Assembly: GCA_020633465.1 (NCBI GenBank)
Contig: JACKDN010000003.1
Coordinates: 434,001 to 498,000 of the forward strand
DNA from: Myxococcales bacterium
GTDB taxonomy: Bacteria; Myxococcota_A; Bradymonadia; UBA7976; UBA1532
Direction of reading: 5' to 3'
Length of the DNA: 64,000 nt
Shown here: one piece after another, positions 33,930-45,568 of the stretch
Layout of the letters: every line of letters begins with the position of its first letter
Position numbering within the stretch: the stretch's first letter is position 1
Translations under genes and position numbers: made by a program
Notes under the pieces: model-generated
What the model was told of the DNA's origin: nothing
What the model saw: only the letters and a program-made list of their open reading frames with translations
Database searches by the model: none

Positions 33930-35465
33930 TCAAGCGGCCTCGTCGAAGTTGCGCTCGGCGATCTTCTCGCCGTCGAACGACACGATCACGCTCTTCTCAC
34001 CTCGCCGGGTGGCGATGTGACAGGGACGCTTCCAGATGCGGAACAGATTGCGCAGCGTCGCGTGCGCGTAGTTCGCGTCCAGATCCACGCCCTCGTGGCG
34101 ATGCCGCAGCAGCAGCTCCGCCCGGTTGCGGTGGTTGGCGTCCTCGACCTCGATGATCGGCTGCCCCATGTTGGTCAGCTGGAACAGCAGCTTCTGCTTC
34201 ACCTCGGCGAACTGCCGCGAGGCGATCTGCCACTCGTTGGCCTTCGGGTTGTGTTCGAAGGTGAACAGCTTCTGCTCGGCGCAGAACTCGGGCGTGAGGA
34301 ACTCGTCGAGGAAGGTCAGGTCGTTGTGGTGCCGGCGCACCTCGAACACCTTCTCGATGCCCTTGCCCGCGTGCGTGTTCCAGTTGGCGCGGGCGGCCAT
34401 GTCGTCGCAGTCCTCGTAGGCCTTGCCGAACTGGCCGCGATCCCAGCGCTCCTGAATGTGGCGGAACAGCTCGAGCCCGATCTTGTACGGGTTGATGCTG
34501 CCGCGGTGCATCACCGTGGTGCCGCTGTGGCGGTCGGCGTAGTCGATCACCTCGCCGCCCTCGAGCACCCCCTTGGTGGTCATGATGTGGGTGTGCCAGA
34601 AGCTGGCCCAGCCCTCGTTCATGATCTTCGTCATCGCCTGCGGCGCGAAGTAGTAGGCCTCGTCGCGCACGATGCCCAGCACGTTGCGCTGCCACCGCGT
34701 CAGCGGCGCGTTCTCCATCAGGAACAGCAGCACGTCGCGCTGGGGCTCCTCGGGATAGCGCTTCTGCTTCTCGATCTCGTCCTTCTGCTTCTGGCGCTGC
34801 TTCTCGAGGAAGTTCTGCGGGTTGACGAACTCGTCCATGTACTCCTTCGCCTCGAGGCGGGGCACGGTGTCGAGATCGCCGATCAGCTCGTCGGGCAGGT
34901 CTTCCTTGCGCCGCTCGGTGCTGCGGTCGGGCTGGCGCTTGATGTAGGGGGCGTGGATGTCGATCAGGTTCTCGAGCGACAGGCAGACGTCGATGAACTC
35001 CTCGACCTGCGTGTAGCCGTACAGATCCTGATAGCGCCGGACGCGCGTGGCGTGGTTCGCCATCGTGTCCAGCATCTTCCGGTTGGTGCGCCCGAAGTAG
35101 AAGTTGTTCTTGAAGAAGTCGCAGTGGCCGTAGACGTGCGCCATCACGAGCTTCTGGTCGACCGTCTCGTTCCCCTCGAGCAGGTAGGCGTAGCAGGGGT
35201 CGGTGTTGATCACGAGCTCGTAGATCTTCGACAGCCCGTACGCATACGACTTGGCGAGGCGCTCGTAGCTCATGCCGAAGCGCCAGTGCGGGTAGCGGGT
35301 GGGGAAGCCGCCGAAGGCCGCGATCTCGTTCATGCGGTCGTAGCTGACCACCTCGAAGATCGTCTCGAAGAAGTCGAGGCCGCAGGCCTTGGCGATCTTC
35401 TCGATCTTCACCCGCCACCCTTCGAGCTCCGGGCCGAGGGGGCGCACCTTCAGGTACTGGATCAC
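33930..35465 (-). CDS. spoVR: SpoVR family protein
   Basis: 511 aa. The GTG at 35465 overlaps the yeaH-like stop by 4 bases (GTGA) and gives the family length; a longer frame upstream is rejected. SpoVR landmarks: CGLDFFETIFEVV, NEIAAFGGFPTRYPHWRFGM, YAYGLSKIYELVINTDPCYAYLL, VMAHVYGHCDFFKNN, the LDTMANHATRVRR segment and the MNEGWASFWHTHIM motif. Many His and Glu residues suggest metal binding, but the biochemical activity is unknown. Named for spore cortex formation in Bacillus; in non-spore-formers it is part of the PrkA-YeaH-SpoVR stress/starvation cassette. In Myxococcota a link to starvation development is possible but unproven here. Confidence 0.93.
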   Translation of the reverse strand: MIQYLKVRPLGPELEGWRVKIEKIAKACGLDFFETIFEVVSYDRMNEIAAFGGFPTRYPHWRFGMSYERLAKSYAYGLSKIYELVINTDPCYAYLLEGNETVDQKLVMAHVYGHCDFFKNNFYFGRTNRKMLDTMANHATRVRRYQDLYGYTQVEEFIDVCLSLENLIDIHAPYIKRQPDRSTERRKEDLPDELIGDLDTVPRLEAKEYMDEFVNPQNFLEKQRQKQKDEIEKQKRYPEEPQRDVLLFLMENAPLTRWQRNVLGIVRDEAYYFAPQAMTKIMNEGWASFWHTHIMTTKGVLEGGEVIDYADRHSGTTVMHRGSINPYKIGLELFRHIQERWDRGQFGKAYEDCDDMAARANWNTHAGKGIEKVFEVRRHHNDLTFLDEFLTPEFCAEQKLFTFEHNPKANEWQIASRQFAEVKQKLLFQLTNMGQPIIEVEDANHRNRAELLLRHRHEGVDLDANYAHATLRNLFRIWKRPCHIATRRGEKSVIVSFDGEKIAERNFDEAA

Positions 35466-36574
35466 CGGCCGGCTCCCAGGAACTCCTTGATCGACTTGAC
35501 GATCGCGTCCTTGTCCTTGATCTCGCTGCACACGACGTTGCAGTCCTCGCTGCCCACCTCGAAGTGCTCGCGCAGATCCTTGATGAACTGGCCCGACCCG
35601 TAGGGGCTCTCGACCTGCCCGTAGCTGAACTGGTTGGCCACCGGCACCAGTCCCTCTTTCAGCAGGCGGATGCAGGTGCGGGTGTCGTCGACCGACCAGT
35701 TGTCGCCGTCGCTGAAGTGGAACGGATAGATGTTCCAGTCGGCGGCCGGGTAGTCGTCCTCGATGATGCGGTTGGCCAGCTTGTAGGCGCTCGAGATCAT
35801 CGTGCCGCCCGACTCGCGGGTGTGGAAGAACGTGTGCTCGTCCACCTCGCGCGCCGTGGCGTCGTGGATGATGTAGCGCGTCTGGATGCCCTCGTACTGG
35901 CTCTTCAGCCAGGCGTTGATCCAGAACGACTCGATGCGGACGATCTCCTTCTGCTCGTCGCCCATCGAGCCCGACACGTCCATCATGTAGATGACCACCG
36001 CGTTGGACTGCGGCGACTTCACCGTCGTCCAGCTGCGGTACCGCATGTCCTCCTTGATCGGCAGGACCACGGGGTTCTTCGGGTTGTACTCGCCGATGGC
36101 GATCGTGCGCTTGAGCGCCTCGCGGAAGGTGCGCTTGAAGTGGCGCAGCGAGTTGGGGCCCACCGGGCGGATGCCGGTGTAGCGATCCCGCTCGGTCACC
36201 ACCTCCTTCTGCCCCCGCGGCTCGATGCGCGGCAGCTGCAGCTCCTCGCCCAGGATCTGCGCCAGCTCGTCGAGGGTGACGTCCACCTCGAGGGCCTTCT
36301 CGCCCTCGCCCTCGCCGGCCTCGCCCTGCCCCGGCTGCTGATCGCCGTCGCCGAGGCTGTCGCCCTCCTGCCCCTCGCCCTGGCCGACGCCGCCGCCGTC
36401 CTGCGCGTTGAACTTGAAGCGCGGCAGCTCGATCTGGGGCAGGGGGATGGACACCTTGTCCTTCCCCTGCTTCCCGATCAGCTCGCCCTGCGAGATGTAC
36501 TGCTTCAGGTTGCCGCGGATCTTGCCGCGGACGATCTGACGGAAGCGGCTGTGGTCCTGCTTGATGCGGCTCAT
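35462..36574 (-). CDS. yeaH: YeaH/YhbH family (DUF444) vWA-like protein
   Basis: 370 aa. The family N-terminus (QDHSRFRQIVRGKIRGNLKQYISQGELIGKQ, cut here) is followed by a Gly/Gln/Glu-rich low-complexity linker (58-95). A von Willebrand A-type domain follows with MIDAS motif DVSGSMG (199-205) and later GGTMISSAYKLA and FSDGDNWSVDD. It is the middle gene of the conserved prkA-yeaH-spoVR set, 1 base after prkA. It presumably acts as an interaction partner or substrate adaptor of PrkA; molecular role not established. Confidence 0.93.
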   Translation of the reverse strand: MSRIKQDHSRFRQIVRGKIRGNLKQYISQGELIGKQGKDKVSIPLPQIELPRFKFNAQDGGGVGQGEGQEGDSLGDGDQQPGQGEAGEGEGEKALEVDVTLDELAQILGEELQLPRIEPRGQKEVVTERDRYTGIRPVGPNSLRHFKRTFREALKRTIAIGEYNPKNPVVLPIKEDMRYRSWTTVKSPQSNAVVIYMMDVSGSMGDEQKEIVRIESFWINAWLKSQYEGIQTRYIIHDATAREVDEHTFFHTRESGGTMISSAYKLANRIIEDDYPAADWNIYPFHFSDGDNWSVDDTRTCIRLLKEGLVPVANQFSYGQVESPYGSGQFIKDLREHFEVGSEDCNVVCSEIKDKDAIVKSIKEFLGAGR

Positions 36575-36575
36575 C

Positions 36576-38624
<2,049 letters not shown>

Positions 38625-38708
38625 AACTTTCCTCTGCTCTTCGTCTGGCGGGTTCGATGTTCCCGTACCATATACGGTCTCGTCATCGACGCGAAACGAT
38701 TCGTCGGC

Positions 38709-38737
38709 TTGCAGGCCCGGGGGGGCTTCCCTATAGT
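38709..38737 (+). promoter_or_regulatory. Putative sigma-70-type promoter of the S1-domain gene
   Basis: TTGCAG (38709-38714) and TATAGT (38732-38737) are separated by exactly 17 bases, in the 147-base divergent gap between prkA and the S1 gene. The -10 matches consensus at five of six positions. A transcript start near 38744 would leave a leader of about 28 bases before the ATG at 38772. Seen by pattern only. Confidence 0.55.
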
Positions 38738-38771
38738 CCCGCCCGCACGAAACCCCAATGAGAGCGGGGCC

Positions 38772-40196
38772 ATGAGCGATCAGGAAGGCGCGTCGGCGTC
38801 GGAGCAGCCCGCCCTCGAGACCAGCTTCTCGGGGCGCACCATCAAGCCGGGCGATCTGATCGCCGGCACCATCGTCAAGATCACCGGCAGCGTCGCCTTC
38901 GTCGACTTCGGCGCGCGCAGTCAGGGGTACATCCAGCTCGCCGAGCTGCGGGGCCCCGACGGCGAGCTGGTGGTGCAGGACGGCGACACCGTCCAGGCCG
39001 AGGTGGTGTCGACGCGCAGCGGCGTCGAGCTGAGCTACCGCAAGGCCCGGGACAGCCAGGTGCTGAACGCGCTGCGCGACGCCTGGAAGAACCAGACGCC
39101 CGTCGAGGGGCGCATCGTGGGGGTGAACAAGGGCGGCTTCGAGGTGCGGGTCGACGGCATCCGCGCCTTCTGCCCGGCCAGCCACCTCACCGGGCGCCAG
39201 CTGAGCGAGCCGGCGCGCGAGGTGGGCAACACCTACCCCTTCCGCATCACCGAGTTCAGCGAGACCAAGGGCCTGGTGGTGTCGCGCAAGGACCTCATCG
39301 AGGCCGAGCGCCGGCACGCCCGCGAGGTGCTGACCGAGCGCATCCAGGTGGGCGAGCGCCTGCAGGGCACGGTGACGCACCTCAAGGACTTCGGGGCCTT
39401 CGTCGACATCGGCGAGGGCGTCGAGGGCATGATCCACGTCAGCGAGATCAGCCACGCGCGGGTGAACCACCCGAGCGACGCGCTCAAGGTCGGCGAGGCC
39501 GTCGAGGTCGAGGTGCTGCGCATCGAGCCCCAGAAGGGCCGCGTGGCGCTGTCGATGAAGGCGCTCGAGTCGAACCCCTTCCGCGACTACGTGCGCGAGA
39601 AGAAGGTCGGCGACACGGTCACCGGCACGGTCGACCGCCTGCAGGACTTCGGCGCGTTCGTGAAGCTGGCCGAGGGCGTCGACGGGCTGCTGCACATCTC
39701 GGGCATCAAGGCGAACGAGCGGGTCGAGAACCCGGCGGACGTGCTCGAGGTGGGTCAGGAGCTCGAGCTGGTCATCGAGAAGATCGACCGCGAGCGTGAG
39801 CGCATCGGGCTCTTGACGCCCGAGGTGGCCGAGGCGAAGAAGCCGGTCGACATCAGCGTGAAGGTGGGCGACATCGTCAAGGGCCCGGTCACGCGGGTCG
39901 AGAAGTACGGCGTGTTCATCGAGATCGCCGATCGGCTGGTGGGCCTGTGCCCGAACCCCGAGATGGCCACCGACCGCAACGCCGACCACCGGCGCATGTT
40001 CCCCATCGGCACCGAGCTCGAGGTGAAGGTGGTCGAGGTGGATCGCCACAAGGGCCGCGTGCGCCTGTCGCGCAAGGCGCTGTTGAACGCCGACGAAGAG
40101 AAGGCGATGGCGGACTACAAGCGGAAGCAGAAGGAGGAGGTGCCCAAGGCGCTCGGCACCTTCGGCGATCTGCTCAAGGACTTCCTGAACAAGTGA
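38772..40196 (+). CDS. RNA-binding protein with five S1 domains (ribosomal protein S1-like)
   Basis: 474 aa. Five S1-type OB domains in a row, each opening with a KxGD-like turn: KPGDLIAGTIVKITGSVAFV (about 25-95), TPVEGRIVGVNKGGFEVRVD (108-180), VGERLQGTVTHLKDFGAFVD (193-265), VGDTVTGTVDRLQDFGAFVK (278-350) and VGDIVKGPVTRVEKYGVFIE (363-440). Repeats 3 and 4 are closest to consensus. Full ribosomal S1 usually has four to six domains, so this could be the genome's S1 or a paralogue; the Ser/Glu-rich N-terminus differs from classical RpsA. The ATG at 38772 was chosen because the upstream open frame is antisense to prkA. It has a promoter of its own. Confidence 0.88.
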   Translation: MSDQEGASASEQPALETSFSGRTIKPGDLIAGTIVKITGSVAFVDFGARSQGYIQLAELRGPDGELVVQDGDTVQAEVVSTRSGVELSYRKARDSQVLNALRDAWKNQTPVEGRIVGVNKGGFEVRVDGIRAFCPASHLTGRQLSEPAREVGNTYPFRITEFSETKGLVVSRKDLIEAERRHAREVLTERIQVGERLQGTVTHLKDFGAFVDIGEGVEGMIHVSEISHARVNHPSDALKVGEAVEVEVLRIEPQKGRVALSMKALESNPFRDYVREKKVGDTVTGTVDRLQDFGAFVKLAEGVDGLLHISGIKANERVENPADVLEVGQELELVIEKIDRERERIGLLTPEVAEAKKPVDISVKVGDIVKGPVTRVEKYGVFIEIADRLVGLCPNPEMATDRNADHRRMFPIGTELEVKVVEVDRHKGRVRLSRKALLNADEEKAMADYKRKQKEEVPKALGTFGDLLKDFLNK

Positions 40197-40238
40197 GTTC
40201 GGGCTCGAGAGCCGTCCGCTCGGGGCAGCTCACCGGGC

Positions 40239-40423
40239 TATCAGCTTTCAGCTATCAGCCTTCAGCTCCGTGGGTGCCGAACGCCGGCGTCCGCGCACGG
40301 TCGGACCCGCGCCCACCGTGGTCGCTCGCTCGACCGCGGGTGGCCCGGTGCGTTCTCGGTCCAATCACACCCAATCCTCGGGGCCGTCTCGATCGGCTGA
40401 AAGCTGACCGCTGAACGCTGACC
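40239..40423. repeat. Inverted pair of heptanucleotide arrays
   Basis: Left arm 40239-40266 is four tandem 7-mers of form NNTCAGC (TATCAGC, TTTCAGC, TATCAGC, CTTCAGC). Right arm 40396-40423 is four 7-mers of the complementary form GCTGANN (GCTGAAA, GCTGACC, GCTGAAC, GCTGACC). The 129-base interval is unremarkable GC-rich sequence with no gene. The arms could pair into a long cruciform. Similar GCTGA-type repeats occur between genes in various genomes. There is no transposase and no obvious target-site duplication. Confidence 0.85.
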
Positions 40424-40461
40424 GCCCCTCGCGATGCATCGCACCGCGTCTTCCGAGCACC

Positions 40462-41532
40462 GTGAGGATGGCCGCGGCGCTGGCTCTGATCGTGGGCCTG
40501 GCGCTGGCGGGGTGTGCGCGGCGCGACGCCGGGCCGGCGAAGGACGCCGGGGCCCCGGCGCGCGACGCCGCGGTGCGCGTGGCGCGCGACGCGGCGGCGC
40601 CGGCGGTTCATCGTTTCCAGGCGCAGCTGATGGGCACGCCCTGGGCGCTGGCGATCGTCGGCGACCGGGGGAAGGCCGAGGCGGCGGCGAAGGCGGCCTT
40701 CGCCGAGGTGGCGCGGGTCGAGGCCGTGATGAGCGAGTGGCGCCCGAGCAGCGAGGTGTCGCGGCTCAACGCGGCCGGCGGCGCGCCGGTGACGGTGTCG
40801 GCCGAGCTGTTCGACCTGCTGCAGCGGGCGCGCGATCTGGGGGATCGGTCGGGCGGCGCCTTCGACGTCACCTGGGCCGCGCTGCGCGGCGTGTGGGACT
40901 TCGACGCCGGCCGGGTGCCGGCGCCGGACGCCGTGGCCGCGGCGCAGGCGCGCATCGACTACCGGAGGCTGACGCTCGATCCGGCGGCGCGCACGGCGAC
41001 GCTGCCCGCGGGCATGGCGGTGGGGCTGGGCGGCATCGCCAAGGGCTACGGCATCGACCGCGCGGCGGCGGTGCTGCGCGCGCGCGGCTTCACGGCCTTC
41101 CTCGTCGACGGCGGCGGCGATCTGTACGTCGCCGGTGAGAAGGCGCCGGGGCAGCCCTGGACGGTGGGCGTGCAGCACCCGCGGCGGCGCGACGAGCTGA
41201 TGGTGGCCTTGCCGGTGCGCGACGCCGCGGTGGTCACCAGCGGCGACTACGAGCGCTACTTCGAGGCCGGGGGCCGGCGCTATCACCACATCATCGATCC
41301 GCGCACCGGCATGCCCGCCGAGCGCAGCGTCGCGGTCACCGTGCGCGCGGCCGACGCGACCTTCGCCGACGCGCTGGCCACGGCGCTGTTCGTGATGGGC
41401 CCCGAGGCCGGGATCGCCCTCGCCGAGGCGCTGCCGGGTGTGGACGCCGCCGTGCTGGCAGCCGATGGGCGCGTGGTGGCCACCCCCGGGCTGCGGGCTG
41501 CCTTCCCCGCGAGGTGGCAGGAAGCCCGCTGA
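40462..41532 (+). CDS. Lipoprotein FAD:protein FMN transferase (second ApbE)
   Basis: 356 aa from a GTG at 40462 (ATG two codons on is an alternative). Lipoprotein signal ALALIVGLALAGC, then an Asp-Ala-rich linker. ApbE features: QLMGTPWALAI in place of the usual MGT-Tyr motif, SGGAFDVTWAALRGVWDF, VGLGGIAKGYGIDRAAAVL, VDGGGDLYVAG and HHIIDPRTGMPAERS. Divergent from the nqr-linked ApbE (4814) in being lipid-anchored. No target with a Dxx(S/T)GAT motif is seen in the adjacent transporter, so its client may be elsewhere. It lies 31 bases before the NhaC-type gene, probably the same transcript. Confidence 0.88.
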   Translation: MRMAAALALIVGLALAGCARRDAGPAKDAGAPARDAAVRVARDAAAPAVHRFQAQLMGTPWALAIVGDRGKAEAAAKAAFAEVARVEAVMSEWRPSSEVSRLNAAGGAPVTVSAELFDLLQRARDLGDRSGGAFDVTWAALRGVWDFDAGRVPAPDAVAAAQARIDYRRLTLDPAARTATLPAGMAVGLGGIAKGYGIDRAAAVLRARGFTAFLVDGGGDLYVAGEKAPGQPWTVGVQHPRRRDELMVALPVRDAAVVTSGDYERYFEAGGRRYHHIIDPRTGMPAERSVAVTVRAADATFADALATALFVMGPEAGIALAEALPGVDAAVLAADGRVVATPGLRAAFPARWQEAR

Positions 41533-41563
41533 CACGGCCCGCGGCCCGTGTTACCTCCCGACC

Positions 41564-43609
41564 ATGAAAGACACCTTCAACGCCACGGCCGCGATCGTGG
41601 GCCTGGTGGTGATCGCCCTCGCGTCGCTCCTGCCCATCGACGCGGGCGACGTGCGCGATCAGACCGGGCGCCGGCTGACCGGCGACGTGCTGAAGCGGCT
41701 GGCGCCGGCCGACGGGCCCACGCCGCTGCCGGTGCGCGTCAGCATCACGGCGGGGGCGCCCGACGCCGCGACGGTGGCCACGGTGCTGAAGACGCCCACC
41801 GTCGACACACCCGATGGCTTCGCGCCGCTGTTCGTCGACGTGGACGATCCCGCGGCGCCCCTGCTGGCCGTGACGGTGCTGTCGCGGGACGCCCGGCTGG
41901 TGGTCGAGGGCAAGCTGGGCGAGGCCGAGGCCAGCGCCGACGCGCGGCTGGCGAGCTGGCTGTCGCTCTTGCCCCCGTTGGTGGCGCTGGTCATCGCGCT
42001 GTCGGCGCGCAGCATCCTGGCGGCGCTGCTGCTGGCGGTGCTGGTGGGGTCGGCGGTGCTGCGCGGCAACCCGCTGACCGCGCTGTGGGCCGAGGCCAAG
42101 GGCCTCGTGGGCGCGCTGCTCGGCTGGATCGGCGTCGACGCGGTCGACGTCGAGGGCTACCTCGGCGGCGTCATCGCCGACACCTTCAACCTGCAGATCC
42201 TCGGCTTCACCTTCGCGCTGGTGGGCCTGGTCGCGGTGGTGGGCCGCATGGGCGGCACGCGCGGGCTGGTGCTGGCGCTGTCGAGGCTGGCGCGGGGGCC
42301 GCGCAGCGCCCAGGCGGTGACCTCGCTGATGGGCACCGCCATCTTCTTCGACGACTACGCCAACACGGTGGTCGTGGGCACGACCGCGCGCTCGCTGACC
42401 GACGACCACAAGATCAGCCGCGAGAAGCTGGCCTACATCGTGGACTCGACCAGCGCCCCGGTGGCCGGCGTCGCGATCATCAGCACCTGGATCGGCTACG
42501 AGGTGGGGCTGTTCGACGACCTGCTGGGCGTCCTGAGCAGCGTGCCCGGCCTGCCCGGCAGCGGCTACGAGCTGTTCTTCGAGATCCTCCCTCTGCGCTT
42601 CTACTGCCTGTTCGCCTTGGCGCTCGTGTACCTGAACGCCTGGACGGGCCGCGACATCGGGCCCATGTACCGGGCCGAGTACCGCACCCGGCACGGCGGG
42701 CCGCTGACCGACGAGGGCGACGGCACGCCGTCGATGAGCGCGCTGGAGAAGCCCGGCGTGCCGCCGCGGGCGCTGAACGCGATCATCCCGATCGGCGGCG
42801 TGCTGTTGACCATCTTCGGGTGGATCCTCGTGGTCGGCAGCGAGGCCCTGCCGGCCTTCGATCCCCTGTCGTTGGCGCACTGGAAGGCCGTCTTCGACGT
42901 GGCCGCCGACGACATCGCGTTCATCCTGCTCGGCTCGGCGCTGGTGGGCTCGGTGATCGCCTTCGGCCTCGCCGTCGGCCAGCGGCTGCTCACGCCGACC
43001 GAGGCGGTGGCCTCGTACTTCCAGGGGCTGCGCACGCTGATCGAGGCGGCGGCGATCCTCGTCTTGGCCTGGGCCATCAAGGCGGTCTGCGACGACCTGG
43101 GCACGGGCACCGCGATGGTGGCGCTGGTGGGCGACGCGTTGCCCGCGGTGCTGCTGCCCCTGGTCGTGTTCGCGCTGTCGGGCGCGGTGGCGTTCTCGAC
43201 GGGCACGTCGTGGGGCACGATGGCCCTGGTGCTGCCGGTGGCCGCGCCCCTGGCCGCCCAGCTCAGCGGCGACAGCTTCGTCGTGCTGATGTGCCTCGGC
43301 GCGGTGCTCGACGGCGCCATCTGGGGCGATCACTGCTCGCCCATCTCGGACACCACGGTGCTGTCGTCGACGGCCTCGGGCTGTCCCCACCTGGATCACG
43401 TCAAGACGCAGCTGCCCTACGCGATGCTGTCGATGCTGGCGGCGGGCCTGTGCGGCTACCTGGGCATGATGGTGGGGCTGCCGCTGCCGGTGGCCTACCT
43501 GGCGGGCATGGGGTTGATGGTGGGCGGGCTCTACCTGTTCGGGCGGGATCCCGGGGTGGGCGTGCCGACCCTCGACAAGCGGGCGCCGGGGGGCGTGCGG
43601 CCCCACTGA
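41564..43609 (+). CDS. NhaC-family Na+/H+ antiporter with an extracytoplasmic insert
   Basis: 681 aa. NhaC-type motifs: MGTAIFFDDYANTVVVGTTARSLTDDHKISREKLAYIVDSTSAPVA, cut here to its parts FFDDYANTVVVG and DSTSAPVAG, plus AFSTGTSWGTMALVLP and GDHCSPISDTTVLSSTA near the C-terminus. About twelve helices. After the first helix (10-24) there is a soluble insert of about 90 residues (28-118), likely periplasmic, then the second helix. It exchanges Na+ for H+ (or transports a related substrate; the family also includes organic-acid exchangers). In a cell with a sodium-pumping NQR it would couple the Na+ and H+ gradients. Start: ATG at 41564. Confidence 0.88.
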   Translation: MKDTFNATAAIVGLVVIALASLLPIDAGDVRDQTGRRLTGDVLKRLAPADGPTPLPVRVSITAGAPDAATVATVLKTPTVDTPDGFAPLFVDVDDPAAPLLAVTVLSRDARLVVEGKLGEAEASADARLASWLSLLPPLVALVIALSARSILAALLLAVLVGSAVLRGNPLTALWAEAKGLVGALLGWIGVDAVDVEGYLGGVIADTFNLQILGFTFALVGLVAVVGRMGGTRGLVLALSRLARGPRSAQAVTSLMGTAIFFDDYANTVVVGTTARSLTDDHKISREKLAYIVDSTSAPVAGVAIISTWIGYEVGLFDDLLGVLSSVPGLPGSGYELFFEILPLRFYCLFALALVYLNAWTGRDIGPMYRAEYRTRHGGPLTDEGDGTPSMSALEKPGVPPRALNAIIPIGGVLLTIFGWILVVGSEALPAFDPLSLAHWKAVFDVAADDIAFILLGSALVGSVIAFGLAVGQRLLTPTEAVASYFQGLRTLIEAAAILVLAWAIKAVCDDLGTGTAMVALVGDALPAVLLPLVVFALSGAVAFSTGTSWGTMALVLPVAAPLAAQLSGDSFVVLMCLGAVLDGAIWGDHCSPISDTTVLSSTASGCPHLDHVKTQLPYAMLSMLAAGLCGYLGMMVGLPLPVAYLAGMGLMVGGLYLFGRDPGVGVPTLDKRAPGGVRPH

Positions 43610-43617
43610 GCCCGCGC

Positions 43618-44922
43618 TCAGCGCCGGCGTCCGCCCCGGCGGTTGTTGCCGCGCTCGCGCCGGCCGCCGCTCTCGCGGCGCTCGCGGCGGCGGGCGCGGC
43701 GGCCCTCGCGGCGCTCCTCGACGCTGGGCGGCGGGAACTCGTCGGTCAGCGCCTTCCAGGCCCGCGCGTCCTTGGCCGGCACGTCGTCGGCGGCCAGGCG
43801 CAGCTCGAACAGGTCGTTGGCCGCGGGGAACCACGGGCTGCGCGCGAAGGCGGCGCGCGTCGACTTGCGGCCGTGCGCGTCGTGGAAGCGCAGCTGGCCC
43901 TCGAGGGCGGCGAGCAGCGTGCCCACGTCGCGGCGCGGGATGCGCAGCCGCACCGCGGCCGGCCCGATGATCGCCTCGGCCAGCGGGCGCAGCTGGCGGA
44001 CGTGCGGGCGGCGGGGCAGGGCCTCGACGACGGCGCGGTACAGGGGCCAGAACAGCGCGGCCAGCAGGACGCCGTTGTCGAAGGCGGGCTGGCCGCCGCA
44101 GCGATCGTCCAGCGCCTCGAGCAGCGGCGTCAGCGGGTGCCAGGCGTCCTCGGCGCCGGGGCGGCCGAGGAAGGCGGCCACCTCGGGCATCAGCAGCTCG
44201 AGCAGGCCCAGCTTGCCCAGCAGCCGATAGCTCTCGGCGGCGGCGCCGCCGTACAGCATGCGCAGCACCTCTTCGAGCAGGCGCGGCACGGCGGCCTTCT
44301 GCAGCTCGTTGCGCTCGGCTCGGATGGCCGCCAGCTCCGGCGCGCCGATCGTCAGATCCAGTCGGGCGGCGAACTTCACCGCGCGCAGCATGCGCACGGG
44401 ATCCTCGCGGAAGCGCAGGCCGGGATCGCCGATGGTGCGCAGGTGGCGCTTCGACAGGTCGGCCAGCCCGCCGACGTAGTCGATCACCTCGTCGGTGGCC
44501 GGATCGTAGAACAGCGCGTTGACCGTGAAGTCGCGGCGGTTCGCGTCGCTCTCCGGCGTGCCGAACTCGTTGTCGTCGGTGATCAGATCGTCGTCGGTGT
44601 CGTCGTCGTCGCTGGGCTTCGCGCGGAAGGTGGCCGTCTCGATCACCTTGCCGCCGGCGAACAGGATGTGGGCCAGGCGGAAGCGCCGCCCGATCAGCCG
44701 CGAGTTGCGGAAGATGCGCCGCACCTCGTTGGGGCGCGCCGACGTCGCGACGTCGAAGTCCTTCGGTTGAACACCCAACAGCAGGTCGCGCACCCCGCCG
44801 CCGACGAGGTAGGCGTGGTACCCGAACTGATGGAGTCGACGCAGAACCTTGGCGGCGTCGGGATCGATGTCCGACGCGCTGATTCCGTGGTCGTTGGTGC
44901 GGATCGGGGCCGCTTCGTGCAT
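43618..44922 (-). CDS. pcnB: Poly(A) polymerase PcnB
   Basis: 434 aa from the ATG at 44922. Class-II nucleotidyltransferase head: YLVGGGVRDLLLG with catalytic DFDVAT just after, then RRDFTVNALFYDP and the FREDPVRMLRAVKFAARL block that distinguishes poly(A) polymerase from CCA-adding enzyme. The acidic loop SDDDDTDDD (about 103-111) is an insertion. The C-terminus is a highly basic Arg/Gly tail (EERREGRRARRRERRES...), a likely RNA-binding extension. It adds 3' A-tails to RNA to promote decay. Convergent with the antiporter gene (8 bases apart) and divergent from ssb. Confidence 0.9.
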   Translation of the reverse strand: MHEAAPIRTNDHGISASDIDPDAAKVLRRLHQFGYHAYLVGGGVRDLLLGVQPKDFDVATSARPNEVRRIFRNSRLIGRRFRLAHILFAGGKVIETATFRAKPSDDDDTDDDLITDDNEFGTPESDANRRDFTVNALFYDPATDEVIDYVGGLADLSKRHLRTIGDPGLRFREDPVRMLRAVKFAARLDLTIGAPELAAIRAERNELQKAAVPRLLEEVLRMLYGGAAAESYRLLGKLGLLELLMPEVAAFLGRPGAEDAWHPLTPLLEALDDRCGGQPAFDNGVLLAALFWPLYRAVVEALPRRPHVRQLRPLAEAIIGPAAVRLRIPRRDVGTLLAALEGQLRFHDAHGRKSTRAAFARSPWFPAANDLFELRLAADDVPAKDARAWKALTDEFPPPSVEERREGRRARRRERRESGGRRERGNNRRGGRRR

Positions 44923-45025
44923 GGCGCCGCACCTTAGCGACTGAAGAAAATCAAAACAATCGTGCAACACGCGCCGCGGCTGTCCGATAGAGGAGCCCGA
45001 TCGACCCGGGGCCCCCCGGGCGCGA

Positions 45026-45054
45026 TTGACTTGGGCGCGGTGAGTTGAAACTCT
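45026..45054 (+). promoter_or_regulatory. Possible ssb promoter
   Basis: TTGACT at 45026-45031 is a near-consensus -35 element in the 186-base pcnB-ssb divergent gap. The best -10 at 17 bases spacing (AACTCT, 45049-45054) is poor. An AT-rich patch (about 44940-44962) in the same gap may serve the pcnB side. Weak support. Confidence 0.3.
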
Positions 45055-45108
45055 GCGCCATCCCCCGTCTCCCCCGGCCGCGGCCGGGCAGCATGAAGGA
45101 GTTCCGCC

Positions 45109-45537
<429 letters not shown>

Positions 45538-45568
45538 AGCCGAAGCCGAAGCCGAAGAAGGGCGACTC

